Shown here piece after piece: positions 55,480-63,019 of a stretch of DNA of 64,000 nucleotides. The position numbers and the translations under genes were made by a program. Position 1 is the first letter of the stretch. The number at the start of each line of letters is the position of its first letter. Origin of the DNA: Galbitalea sp036271875 (lineage in GTDB: Bacteria; Actinomycetota; Actinomycetes; Actinomycetales; Microbacteriaceae); NCBI GenBank assembly GCA_036271875.1, contig DATAZU010000039.1, forward strand, positions 1 through 64,000, in the 5' to 3' direction. The notes under the pieces were generated by a model, which was not told the DNA's origin, made no database searches, and saw only the letters and a program-made list of their open reading frames with translations.

Positions 55480-56709
55480 CTAGTTTGTCGCTGCGGGCAC
55501 CGCGAAGTCGCCGGGCAGCGCACCGCCGGATTGGCGATCGACAAAACAGTAATAGGTGCGGTCACCGGACAGCCACTTTGACGCCGATGGCGGGTAGCTG
55601 AAGCTGACCTGCAGATCGGTGACGGCCTTCGCGACCGAGTAGTTGATCGCGGTCGGCGCACTACACAGGCCCGTCAGCTCGGTCTGAAACTGTGTCGTCG
55701 TCGGATAGCCGCTGCCCGAGGCATCCGGAAGCTTGCCTTTGAAGACCATCTCCGCGTCGTGATCAGCGGAGCATGCAACCACGGTAAACGTTGCGGCCCA
55801 CGCTGAACTGAACGGCTGGATACACTCGCCGCCCTGCAAAATGGACCAGTCCCGAACGCCGGGCGCCGCGGGCCCACCCGTTCCTGCCGAAGTTGGCGCC
55901 TTCGTCGACGTGCCGGTGGCGGACGTGCTTGGAACCGCCGCCTGAGCGCTTCCGATGTGCTGGCCGAGGAAAAACATCCCGATCAGAATGATGACGCCGA
56001 TGAGGCCGCCGGCGACGCCCATGAGCGCCTTCTGCGTCGATGACAGCGGAGCGCGCGGCTCTTTCGGCTCGTCACTGGCCAGCTCGCTGGGGATCGACTG
56101 AACGGTCTTGAGGACGCCGACCTCTTCATAGGCCTGAAACTGGTGGTCCCCGAACAGCGAGTCGATGGCCGATGTCGGCTCGTTCTCACCCTCCCGCCCG
56201 ATGGCGGGTGGTGCGGCCTGCGGCACCGTGGGCTGCCACGGCTGCACCGTGTACGCCTCGGTCGGCTGGTCCACGAAAGCGGGAGGAGCGACCGGAGCAC
56301 TCGGTGGCGACGGGTCCTTGGCCTGTTGGGTCGCCGCGAACTCGTCCCAGGACACCGGTTGGGTCGGTACATCCGCGACCGGCGGATAGGCAGCCGTCGG
56401 CGCCGCGTGGCCGGGGTCGGGCGGCGCGACCAGCGGTGGAATGGGCCGTGCGGATACTGACGTCGAGGGCGCCGCAGGCGGTTGTGCCTCTTCGGTCCCG
56501 CCGGAACGAAGCAGCCAATCGAAATCGCCTGCGGGATCCGGGGTTGCAGCCGGCACGGCTGGCGACGGAAGCGGCGGGGTAGCAGGCTGCCGTGGAGGAA
56601 CCTGTCCCGATGTCGGCTGTTGACCCTCCTGCTTCGGGACCTGCTCTGTCGGGTTGAACTGGCTTGACAGCCAGTCGCTGCCGTCGACTTCGTCCTTCTC
56701 GTCGCTCAT
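55480..56709 (-). CDS. Pro-rich single-pass membrane protein with septum-formation-like outer domain
   Basis: A 409-residue protein: residues 1-230 are a Pro/Ala-rich disordered cytoplasmic part, residues 238-262 a single membrane helix, then a Ser/Thr linker and an outer domain (about 295-405) with four Cys in GECIQPF, VVACSADHDAEMVF, LTGLCSAP and TYYCFVD. This pattern matches the actinobacterial septum-formation (DUF4190-associated) family, where Cys pairs form disulfides. Function in division is a family label, not shown here. It overlaps pyrE by ATGA and is co-transcribed with it. Confidence 0.75.
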   Translation of the reverse strand: MSDEKDEVDGSDWLSSQFNPTEQVPKQEGQQPTSGQVPPRQPATPPLPSPAVPAATPDPAGDFDWLLRSGGTEEAQPPAAPSTSVSARPIPPLVAPPDPGHAAPTAAYPPVADVPTQPVSWDEFAATQQAKDPSPPSAPVAPPAFVDQPTEAYTVQPWQPTVPQAAPPAIGREGENEPTSAIDSLFGDHQFQAYEEVGVLKTVQSIPSELASDEPKEPRAPLSSTQKALMGVAGGLIGVIILIGMFFLGQHIGSAQAAVPSTSATGTSTKAPTSAGTGGPAAPGVRDWSILQGGECIQPFSSAWAATFTVVACSADHDAEMVFKGKLPDASGSGYPTTTQFQTELTGLCSAPTAINYSVAKAVTDLQVSFSYPPSASKWLSGDRTYYCFVDRQSGGALPGDFAVPAATN

Positions 56710-57257
56710 TTGGCGAGCCCGAGGTCGGCGAGCCCGATCGCCGCGAAATACGGATATCCGGCTGCTTCAATCACCTGCTTTGCGCCGGTGTCTCGATCGA
56801 CAACGACGGCAACGGCGGCGACTTCGGCACCGACCTTCTCCAGTGCTTCCGCCGCCTTGAGAGGCGAGCCTCCGGTGGTCGAGGTGTCTTCGAGGATGAT
56901 AACGCGCTTGCCCTCGAGCTCCGGCCCCTCGACCTGTTTACCTCGCCCGTGGTCCTTCGGCTCCTTGCGGACGACAAACGCGTTGTAATGCTTGCCCAGT
57001 GCAACGCCCTGGTGAAGCACGGCGGCGGCAATCGGATCCGCGCCCATCGTGAGGCCGCCCACCGCGAAAACATCCGGGACATCGGCGATTAATTCGACCA
57101 TGACCCGTCCGATGAGCGGTGCAACTCGATAGTCGAGACTGACCTTGCGCAGGTCGATGTAGTAGCTCGCCTGCTTGCCGCTGGTCAGGGTGAAGTTGCC
57201 GTGGAACACCGCCTCCGAGGAAATGTGCTCGATGAGCTGTTCACGAGGCGACGACAC
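56706..57257 (-). CDS. pyrE: Orotate phosphoribosyltransferase
   Basis: A 183-residue enzyme that makes OMP from orotate and PRPP in pyrimidine synthesis. The PRPP loop VIILEDTSTTGGSPLKA near residue 105 and the catalytic KEPKDHGRGKQVEG loop near 85 are typical, as is FTLTSGKQASYYIDLR near 21. GTG start. No other pyr gene is in the window. Confidence 0.95.
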   Translation of the reverse strand: MSSPREQLIEHISSEAVFHGNFTLTSGKQASYYIDLRKVSLDYRVAPLIGRVMVELIADVPDVFAVGGLTMGADPIAAAVLHQGVALGKHYNAFVVRKEPKDHGRGKQVEGPELEGKRVIILEDTSTTGGSPLKAAEALEKVGAEVAAVAVVVDRDTGAKQVIEAAGYPYFAAIGLADLGLAK

Positions 57258-57303
57258 CAGCCAAGGATAGCGTGGGTGCGGGAAGGTCGCTCTGAGAGTT
57301 TGA

Positions 57304-57519
57304 CTATCCGATCACGCTGTGCGGAGCGGTACCCAACACACGCACCGAGCTGTGCGTCGGAACTGGACCGGGCTGCGGCGCGTGGGACGCGGTCGCCATC
57401 AGAATCCCGCTGGCGACACCGACGACAATGGCAGCGCAGACGGCGACGACAATTGCGGTGCGATTGTCTTTGCGGTCTGCGGCTTCGGTTCCGGGGTCGT
57501 CGAAGTCATCGGGTTTCAT
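57304..57519 (-). CDS. Small single-pass membrane protein
   Basis: A 71-residue protein with a charged N-terminus (DDFDDPGTEAADRKD), one membrane helix (about 21-44) and a Pro/Ser-rich outer end. No family recognised. It starts at the ATG 57519 and may be expressed alone or read into pyrE 46 bp on. Coding assignment rests on the membrane helix and the gap it fills. Confidence 0.55.
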   Translation of the reverse strand: MKPDDFDDPGTEAADRKDNRTAIVVAVCAAIVVGVASGILMATASHAPQPGPVPTHSSVRVLGTAPHSVIG

Positions 57520-57594
57520 TGCAGGTCACACACTAGGTGTTGTGGTCCTTCGCTGACCATTGCCCAATTAGAGGGGTTAAGCGGTGGTTGTGGC

Positions 57595-57606
57595 TAAATT
57601 GGTGGG
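57595..57606 (+). promoter_or_regulatory. Leaderless promoter of exonuclease III gene
   Basis: TAAATT (57595-57600) followed by GGTGGG and the GTG start at 57607. Spacing of 6 nt matches the other leaderless genes in the window. Confidence 0.55.
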
Positions 57607-58443
57607 GTGCGAGTAGCGACCTGGAACGTCAATTCGATTCGAAGCAGAGTGGGCCGCGTCGTCGACTGGCTGGTGCGCGAGGACGTCGATGTCCTGGCTA
57701 TGCAGGAGATCAAGTGCAAGCCGGAGCAGTTCCCGTATGAGCCGTTCGCCGAGGCCGGTTATGAGATCGAATTGCACGGACTCAACCAGTGGAACGGTGT
57801 TGCGTTCGCGTCGCGGCTGCCCATGACGGATGTCACGATCGGCTTTCCGGGCGTCCCCGGATTCGGCAAAGTCGACGACGCCGGAGACCTCCCGCAGGAA
57901 GCACGCGCACTCGGCGTGACGGTGGACGACGTTCGGCTATTGAGCCTCTATGTGCCCAATGGGCGTGAACTCGACAACCCGCACTATCCATACAAACTCG
58001 AGTGGCTGGCCAAGCTGAGCGACGCGACTCGCCAGCGGTTGACCGCTGATCCCGATCTCAAAATCGCACTGATGGGTGACTTCAACATCGCCCCACTGGA
58101 TACGGATGTCTGGGACATCGCCGCGTTCGAAGGCAAGACTCATGTGAGCCAGCCCGAACGAGACGCGTTCGCGGCCTTCGAGACCGCCGGCCTCATCGAC
58201 GTGCTCCGCACCCGTGGCGTCGAGGGCTACACATACTGGGACTATCAGCAGCTGCGGTTCCCCCGGAACGAGGGCATGCGCATTGACTTCATCCTCGGTT
58301 CGAAGACCTTCACCGAACTGGTCACCGATGCGAAGATCGAACGCAACGAACGCAAGGGCGACGCTCCGAGCGATCATGTCCCGCTCCTCGTCGATCTCGA
58401 CATCCAGATCGACGAGAACGACGATCGACCGATGATCTTCTAG
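57607..58443 (+). CDS. xth: Exodeoxyribonuclease III
   Basis: A 278-residue AP endonuclease/3'-exonuclease of base excision repair. It shows WNVNSIRSR at the N-terminus, LAMQEIKCK near 34 (metal Glu), GDFNIAP near 155 (catalytic Asp and Asn), RIDFILGS near 225 and SDHVPLLVDL near 258 (catalytic His). All catalytic residues are present. It ends 4 bp inside the convergent gene. Confidence 0.96.
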   Translation: MRVATWNVNSIRSRVGRVVDWLVREDVDVLAMQEIKCKPEQFPYEPFAEAGYEIELHGLNQWNGVAFASRLPMTDVTIGFPGVPGFGKVDDAGDLPQEARALGVTVDDVRLLSLYVPNGRELDNPHYPYKLEWLAKLSDATRQRLTADPDLKIALMGDFNIAPLDTDVWDIAAFEGKTHVSQPERDAFAAFETAGLIDVLRTRGVEGYTYWDYQQLRFPRNEGMRIDFILGSKTFTELVTDAKIERNERKGDAPSDHVPLLVDLDIQIDENDDRPMIF

Positions 58444-58910
58444 AGCCGTAAATCTCGGCGCTCCGCGGCCGCGACCGCCTCCCGCGCCACTCGCAGGGCG
58501 TGGTCGAAGTCGAGCACGTGGCACTCGGAGACGCTGCGCGGGGATACCAGCTTCTCTCGCCAGAGCTTCGCGGCGAGCTCCGCGACCATTTGTAACTGGA
58601 CATCCCTCTGCTCGCGTCCGACGAGGGCGTGGACCCGATCGAGGTAGTGGTAGAGCGCGTAGTAGAGATCGTCAGAGCGCATCGTGCGAACAAACGCGCC
58701 CTCAGGATCAAACTCCCTCTCGGTGTTCAGAATCGCGCGTTGACCAGGCATCAGGATGTTTGGCCCTTCCGCCTCGAGGTATCGCTCAAGATGCACACGC
58801 GCCAGCGAAATGCGGTCACGCATCGTGTCGGAGGCGGCGGGGCGGAAGCCCGCGAAGAACTCTTCGAGCACGATCGAGATGGGAGGCGAGATGAGGTGTG
58901 GTTTTGTCAT
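58440..58910 (-). CDS. Conserved-looking hypothetical protein
   Basis: A 156-residue helical, charged protein with no signal or membrane segment. It begins with TKPHLISPPISIVLEEFFAG and has a central run with FVRTMRSDDLYYALYHYLDRVHALVG. I do not recognise the family. The start has a GGGAGG site 9 nt upstream, and composition is like its neighbours, so it is likely real. Tail-to-tail overlap of 4 bp with exonuclease III. Confidence 0.7.
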   Translation of the reverse strand: MTKPHLISPPISIVLEEFFAGFRPAASDTMRDRISLARVHLERYLEAEGPNILMPGQRAILNTEREFDPEGAFVRTMRSDDLYYALYHYLDRVHALVGREQRDVQLQMVAELAAKLWREKLVSPRSVSECHVLDFDHALRVAREAVAAAERRDLRL

Positions 58911-59019
58911 GCGTCGAGCCTCCCGAGGACCACCGTCCGAATCGGAGCGCAGGAACGACCAGCGGGCACTGCAAGGAGACGGGTGCTCCTGTTAGCGAGA
59001 GGTCCCAGCGAAAAAAGAG

Positions 59020-59724
59020 CTAGCGCATGCTTCTGTAGTGGGATCTCTGGTCGGTCGAAAGGTGTTCCGTCGCGTACGACAGCGAGGTGCGTGAGAGCTG
59101 CGCCGCGTGCGCGTCGAGGTAGGAGACAAGCAGGGCAGGATCTACGCGCTTTCCCACCTCGCGGAGCATCCAGCCCACCGCCTTGCGGATCAGGTCGTGC
59201 TGATCGCCGCTCAGGAGAGTCGCGATGTCGAGCGTCGTCGACGCGTCTCCGCGCTTGACGAACCCAAAGGTCGAAATCATGGCGACCCTCCGCTCCCAGA
59301 CCGAGTCACCGGCGGTAAGTTCGAACAGCACGTCGCGGGGTCGATCGAAGAGATACTCGCCCAGGATGAACTCGGCCGAACAGTCGACCAGGTCCCAATT
59401 GTTGACCCTGCCGCGACGGACCGCTGCCAGATAGAAATCAGCTGTCGATCCCGGGTTCGCCCGATACTGCGCGACAAGGATCAACAAGCCGACAAACCGA
59501 TGCTCGTGCACCTCGCTGTCCAGCAGGATGTCGACCTGGTCCAGCGGCAGGGCGAGGTACGGCTTCAGTAGTCGTCGAGTAGTCGGAACGGTCAGCCCCA
59601 GGAACACGTCGCCTTCGCCATACTCGCCCGGTCCCGTCTTGAAAAATCGACTGAGACCAACGGCCTTTCCCGGATCGGCGGCAACAGCCAGAGTGGTCAT
59701 CACGTCGGCAGCGGTGTCGCTCAT
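59020..59724 (-). CDS. alkD: DNA alkylation repair protein (AlkD-like HEAT-repeat glycosylase)
   Basis: About 234 residues of HEAT-like helical repeats. The family pattern is seen in GLTVPTTRRLLKPYL near 45, NNWDLVDCSAEFILGEYL near 110 (the Trp-Asp pair that contacts the damaged base) and KAVGWMLREVGKR near 184. AlkD removes positively charged alkyl bases such as 7-methylguanine. TAGGAT lies exactly 6 nt before ATG 59724, so this start is preferred to the TTG at 59730. It lies near exonuclease III, which would process its abasic product. Confidence 0.92.
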   Translation of the reverse strand: MSDTAADVMTTLAVAADPGKAVGLSRFFKTGPGEYGEGDVFLGLTVPTTRRLLKPYLALPLDQVDILLDSEVHEHRFVGLLILVAQYRANPGSTADFYLAAVRRGRVNNWDLVDCSAEFILGEYLFDRPRDVLFELTAGDSVWERRVAMISTFGFVKRGDASTTLDIATLLSGDQHDLIRKAVGWMLREVGKRVDPALLVSYLDAHAAQLSRTSLSYATEHLSTDQRSHYRSMR

Positions 59725-59908
59725 GGCCAAATCCTACGATTCCGCACCGATATCGCGCCGCCCTGCCGTGCCGCGCAAGTTTCCAGCGTGATGCGCAACC
59801 AAACGCTCCGATGTCGCGAATAGCCTTATCTCTGGGCGTATTTCATGCGCCCAATCCGCACAAGCACGGCGGCGCATTGCGTCCGGAACCTACGATCGGA
59901 GGGTAGCC

Positions 59909-61312
59909 ATGTCACAGACGCTGTCGAACAGCGCAATTCTAGGAGAACCCGAGGTTCTCGAAGACGAGGCCGCCTGGAAGACCCTCAAGGCTGCGGTCGC
60001 GGAACTCCGCCCACTTCAGATTCAGGATGGCAGCATCCCCGAGGCGAAGGATCGCACGAAGGCCGGCAAGCTGGTCGCGTCGATCGCTGAGCAGATCGAG
60101 GCGTTCGTCCCGATGTTGCCCCACGATGCCGACTATCTCGAGGCAAGCGCGAGGGACCTCCGCCGCTGGGCCAGCGATGGATTCGGCATCCCGGACTTTC
60201 TCGACTCGCTTAACGCGTTTCAGCCACAACTGAACCGCGTCGATGGCCTGCGTCACTTGGTCGTCTTCCCGATGTACACACAGAACGGCTCGACGGATCG
60301 ACTCGCTGAGGCGGTGCTCATCGAGGTTCGCTGGCCGGACTTCGTCGCTGACCTCGAGGCAGGCGACTACTCGAACAAGCTCTTCGTTCCGATCCGATTC
60401 CTCGATTTCACCGACGGCTACGACACCAACTCGGCGGTTCTGTTTCCGGAAACAGTGGCTATGCGCGAAATCCCCACGTTTACCTGGGGAGCAATCTTCG
60501 CGGACAGGGAAGCGGCGCGTTTCCGTCGAGTCGTGCGCGCGGCAGCCGAGATCACCAAGTTGGATCTGCCCGACAGCGCCTCGGCGCTCCTCGACAACCA
60601 GGAGCTTGCCGAAGAGACGTTCGTCATGTGGGACCTCATCCACGACCGCACCCACATGCGCGGGGACCTGCCTTTCGATCCGTTCATGATCAAGCAGCGG
60701 ATGCCGTTCTTCCTCTATTCCCTGGAGGAACTGCGCTGCGATTTGACCGCATTCCGCGAGGCCGTAAAGATCGTGAGAACCCCGCTTTCTGAGCTTGTCG
60801 AAGGGGGCGCCTCGACGAGCTCAGCGACCGCGGCCAAGGAACATGCCGAACTCGTCCAGTACGCGATCATCTTCGATCGCATCTTCCGCTTTCCGCTCAC
60901 CGGGTCGCGCGTGCGCAACTACGACGGTCTCGGTGGTCAGTTGCTCTTCGCCTGGCTGCACCAGCACCACGTCCTGAACTGGACGGATACGCAGCTCACG
61001 ATCGACTGGACCGAGGTCCCGGATGTCGTCATCGCGTTGTCCGACCGGATCAACGACCTGTACTGGCGCAGTATCGATCGCCCCAAGATGGCGCACTGGC
61101 TGGCCGCATACGACATGGTGGCCGAGACGCTCACGCCGAACCCCGCGTCGAAGTGGGCCGTTCGCGACCTTCCCCTTGAGGGACCGGCCAAGCTGCTGAC
61201 GGACGCCGTGCTGGACGATGAGTTCCCACTGTCGATGTTCTATGAGGCGCTCGCCAAGAAGATGGTCGGCGTGATCGAGTCGACGTCGGGTATCACGGCA
61301 AAGTCCCCGTGA
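59909..61312 (+). CDS. DUF6421-like protein with HxxxH...EE motif and REP insertion
   Basis: A 467-residue cytoplasmic protein that I take to be of the DUF6421 family, found in actinobacteria beside an SDR gene. A compact motif stands out: HDRTH (His245, His249), DLPFDPFMIKQRMPF and SLEELRCDL (Glu273, Glu274, Asp278), the layout of a metal site. A further HQHH lies near 350. Between them, about residues 288-305, LSELVEGGASTSS is encoded by two REP-like words in opposite orientation, probably a surface loop. The start ATG has a GGAGGG site. No reaction is known; the SDR overlap by GTGA implies joint action. Confidence 0.75.
   Translation: MSQTLSNSAILGEPEVLEDEAAWKTLKAAVAELRPLQIQDGSIPEAKDRTKAGKLVASIAEQIEAFVPMLPHDADYLEASARDLRRWASDGFGIPDFLDSLNAFQPQLNRVDGLRHLVVFPMYTQNGSTDRLAEAVLIEVRWPDFVADLEAGDYSNKLFVPIRFLDFTDGYDTNSAVLFPETVAMREIPTFTWGAIFADREAARFRRVVRAAAEITKLDLPDSASALLDNQELAEETFVMWDLIHDRTHMRGDLPFDPFMIKQRMPFFLYSLEELRCDLTAFREAVKIVRTPLSELVEGGASTSSATAAKEHAELVQYAIIFDRIFRFPLTGSRVRNYDGLGGQLLFAWLHQHHVLNWTDTQLTIDWTEVPDVVIALSDRINDLYWRSIDRPKMAHWLAAYDMVAETLTPNPASKWAVRDLPLEGPAKLLTDAVLDDEFPLSMFYEALAKKMVGVIESTSGITAKSP
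60789..60830. repeat. Inverted pair of REP-like words inside the DUF6421-like gene
   Basis: CTGAGCTTGTCGAAGGGG (60789-60806) is the complement form; CCTCGACGAGCTCAGCG and ACCG (60810-60830) is the forward form. The pair makes an imperfect stem like a bacterial BIME unit, yet the frame stays open. Confidence 0.65.
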
Positions 61313-61926
61313 TCGCGGTAGTCACCGGCGCTACCGGCGACGCTGGCAGGGCGACCAGCACCGCCCTGATCGACGCCGGTCACACGGTCGTTGCCGTCGG
61401 ATCGGATGCCGGCCGACTCGAGACCGTCGCCGCATCCCTCCGGTTGGTCTGCGATCTCACCGATCCTCGGGCAACGACGGAGCTTGCCTCCCGGGTACGG
61501 GCGGAAGCAGGTGGGGCCGAAGCCCTGATCCATCTCGTCGGTGGCTGGCGCGGTGGGCACGAAAGCGATGATTGGGACTGGCTTGAGCCGCGAGTCCTGA
61601 CCTCACTGAGGCTGGCCACTGTCGCATTTGCGGATGATCTCGCCGCCGCCCCGGCCGGGCGACTCATCACAATCGGTTCGGTAGCGGAAACGAAGCCGAC
61701 CTGGGGCGGTGCGAACTACTCGGTGCTCAAGGCCGCGGCGGGCGCCTGGGTCAGTGCGGTTGCGTCCGGATGGCGCAGGGCCGGTACCGCCGCTGCCGTC
61801 GAACTCATCGTGCGGTCAATCGGTGACGACGGAACGTCCCCGCAGACGATCGCTGCGAAGATCCTCGAAATCCTGGCCGCGGATGCGACCACGGTGAACG
61901 GTTCGCACATCGATCTGACCGTCTGA
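61309..61926 (+). CDS. Short-chain dehydrogenase, compact
   Basis: A 205-residue SDR. Cofactor loop VVTGATGDAGRA is near residue 5, LVGGW near 76 takes the place of NNAG, and catalytic YSVLKAAAGAW near 138 holds Tyr and Lys. It is short, lacking the usual C-terminal substrate lid. GTG start overlapping the upstream gene. Forms a likely unit with the DUF6421-like gene and, after two small genes, a threonine aldolase. Confidence 0.87.
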   Translation: MIAVVTGATGDAGRATSTALIDAGHTVVAVGSDAGRLETVAASLRLVCDLTDPRATTELASRVRAEAGGAEALIHLVGGWRGGHESDDWDWLEPRVLTSLRLATVAFADDLAAAPAGRLITIGSVAETKPTWGGANYSVLKAAAGAWVSAVASGWRRAGTAAAVELIVRSIGDDGTSPQTIAAKILEILAADATTVNGSHIDLTV

Positions 61927-62068
61927 GTATCTATTTGGTGTCCAAAATCTGAGTACTAGTTAGGCACCGATTACTCATGACACCCGTGTTGTGCAGGGTC
62001 GATGATCGTCTATGTCGCTGGTCCAGCTGACCACGACACCAGACGACAATCGAGAAAGGTGAGCCCTC

Positions 62069-62494
62069 ATGGGTCTCTTCAAGCAAATCAAAGACATGAA
62101 AGACATGGTCGAGTCCGCTCCGGGCATGATCCAGTCCTCCCAGGAGCTTGCGGCCAACGCACAGGCTCAAGCGGCTCAGTACCAGGCGCAGGCGGCAGCG
62201 ATGCAGGCTCCCGGTGGAGCTCAGGCCTACGTCAACAACCTCAACGCCGGCATCAACGGCGAGCCTTCGGCCGATGCCCTCAAGCCGATTAACGGTGTGA
62301 GCCTCGAGGCGTACACCGCGATCATCAAGGAACTCGGCGCTCGCGGAAACGACCAGAGCCTGCTCCCCGAGATCGCGTCCTCGCACGGCGTCAAGGCCGC
62401 CGACTGGGAGAAGGCCAAGGAAGGCTGGGGCGCCCGCATCAAGGACGACCGCGCGCTCGGCACGAAGTTCAACGCCCTATACACGGCTCCGTAA
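62069..62494 (+). CDS. Small Ala/Gln-rich helical protein
   Basis: A 141-residue cytoplasmic protein. Residues 1-50 are an amphipathic Lys/Met/Gln/Ala-rich helix (MGLFKQIKDMKDMVESAPG, then QAQAAQYQAQ), the rest a small mixed domain with GVSLEAYTAIIKELG and YTAP at the end. No known family recognised. It has a GAAAGG site, and it is followed 2 bp later by a gene with a similar start (MGFF...), so the two are made together and may bind each other. Confidence 0.7.
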   Translation: MGLFKQIKDMKDMVESAPGMIQSSQELAANAQAQAAQYQAQAAAMQAPGGAQAYVNNLNAGINGEPSADALKPINGVSLEAYTAIIKELGARGNDQSLLPEIASSHGVKAADWEKAKEGWGARIKDDRALGTKFNALYTAP

Positions 62495-62496
62495 TC

Positions 62497-62898
62497 ATGG
62501 GCTTCTTCGGTGACCTGAACAAGCTTCGCATCATGGGTGAGGAGCAGGAGGCGAATCTCGACGTCAAGAAAACCATGGGTGACGCCAAGGCCAAGATGGA
62601 CGCGATGAACGCCGCGTACGCTGCCGCTGCACCCAAGCCCGAGGATCCCGCGAGCGAGGCGCGTCGCGTTGACGCAACAGCCACAGTCCAGTCCGCGCAG
62701 CAGACCGGGATGATGGTCAACATGATGCAGGGCGTGCAGGTGAACCTGCTCGTCATGGTGAACGGCATCCCAATGCCCGTGACCACCACGCTGATGATTC
62801 CGTACCTCAACCTGGCTCGTCTGCAGCCAGGAGCACAGCTCTCCGTGTCGATCGACCCTCAGGTTCCCGAGTCGGTTCGCATCGACTGGAGCAAGTAA
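62497..62898 (+). CDS. Small helical/beta protein, partner of the preceding gene
   Basis: A 133-residue protein. Residues 1-75 are charged helix (MGFFGDLNKLRIMGEEQEAN and Ala-rich turns), residues 78-130 a hydrophobic beta-like part (VNLLVMVNGIPMPVTTTLMI, then LQPGAQLSVSIDP). No signal peptide. Family not recognised. Only 2 bp after the preceding gene and followed by a hairpin terminator, so the pair ends an mRNA. Confidence 0.7.
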   Translation: MGFFGDLNKLRIMGEEQEANLDVKKTMGDAKAKMDAMNAAYAAAAPKPEDPASEARRVDATATVQSAQQTGMMVNMMQGVQVNLLVMVNGIPMPVTTTLMIPYLNLARLQPGAQLSVSIDPQVPESVRIDWSK

Positions 62899-62931
62899 CT
62901 CCGCGTACCCACAGCACGACAACCGAACAGA

Positions 62932-62975
62932 AACCGCGGATGGCGGCGACGATTGAGTCGCTTCCATCCGCGGTT
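62932..62975 (+). terminator. Hairpin terminator after the small gene pair
   Basis: AACCGCGGATGG (62932-62943) pairs perfectly with CCATCCGCGGTT (62964-62975) around a 20-nt loop. A short T-rich stretch follows. It separates the small gene pair from threonine aldolase. Confidence 0.7.
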
Positions 62976-63019
62976 CTCGTTTGCCTTCGTCCGGTCGCGC
63001 CATGCACGAGACTAGGTAC

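Noticed and set aside
58990..59019. Third copy of the GAGAGGTCC palindrome
   Set aside because: Only GAGAGGTCCCA is shared and no complementary arm follows, so chance or a worn remnant cannot be told apart.
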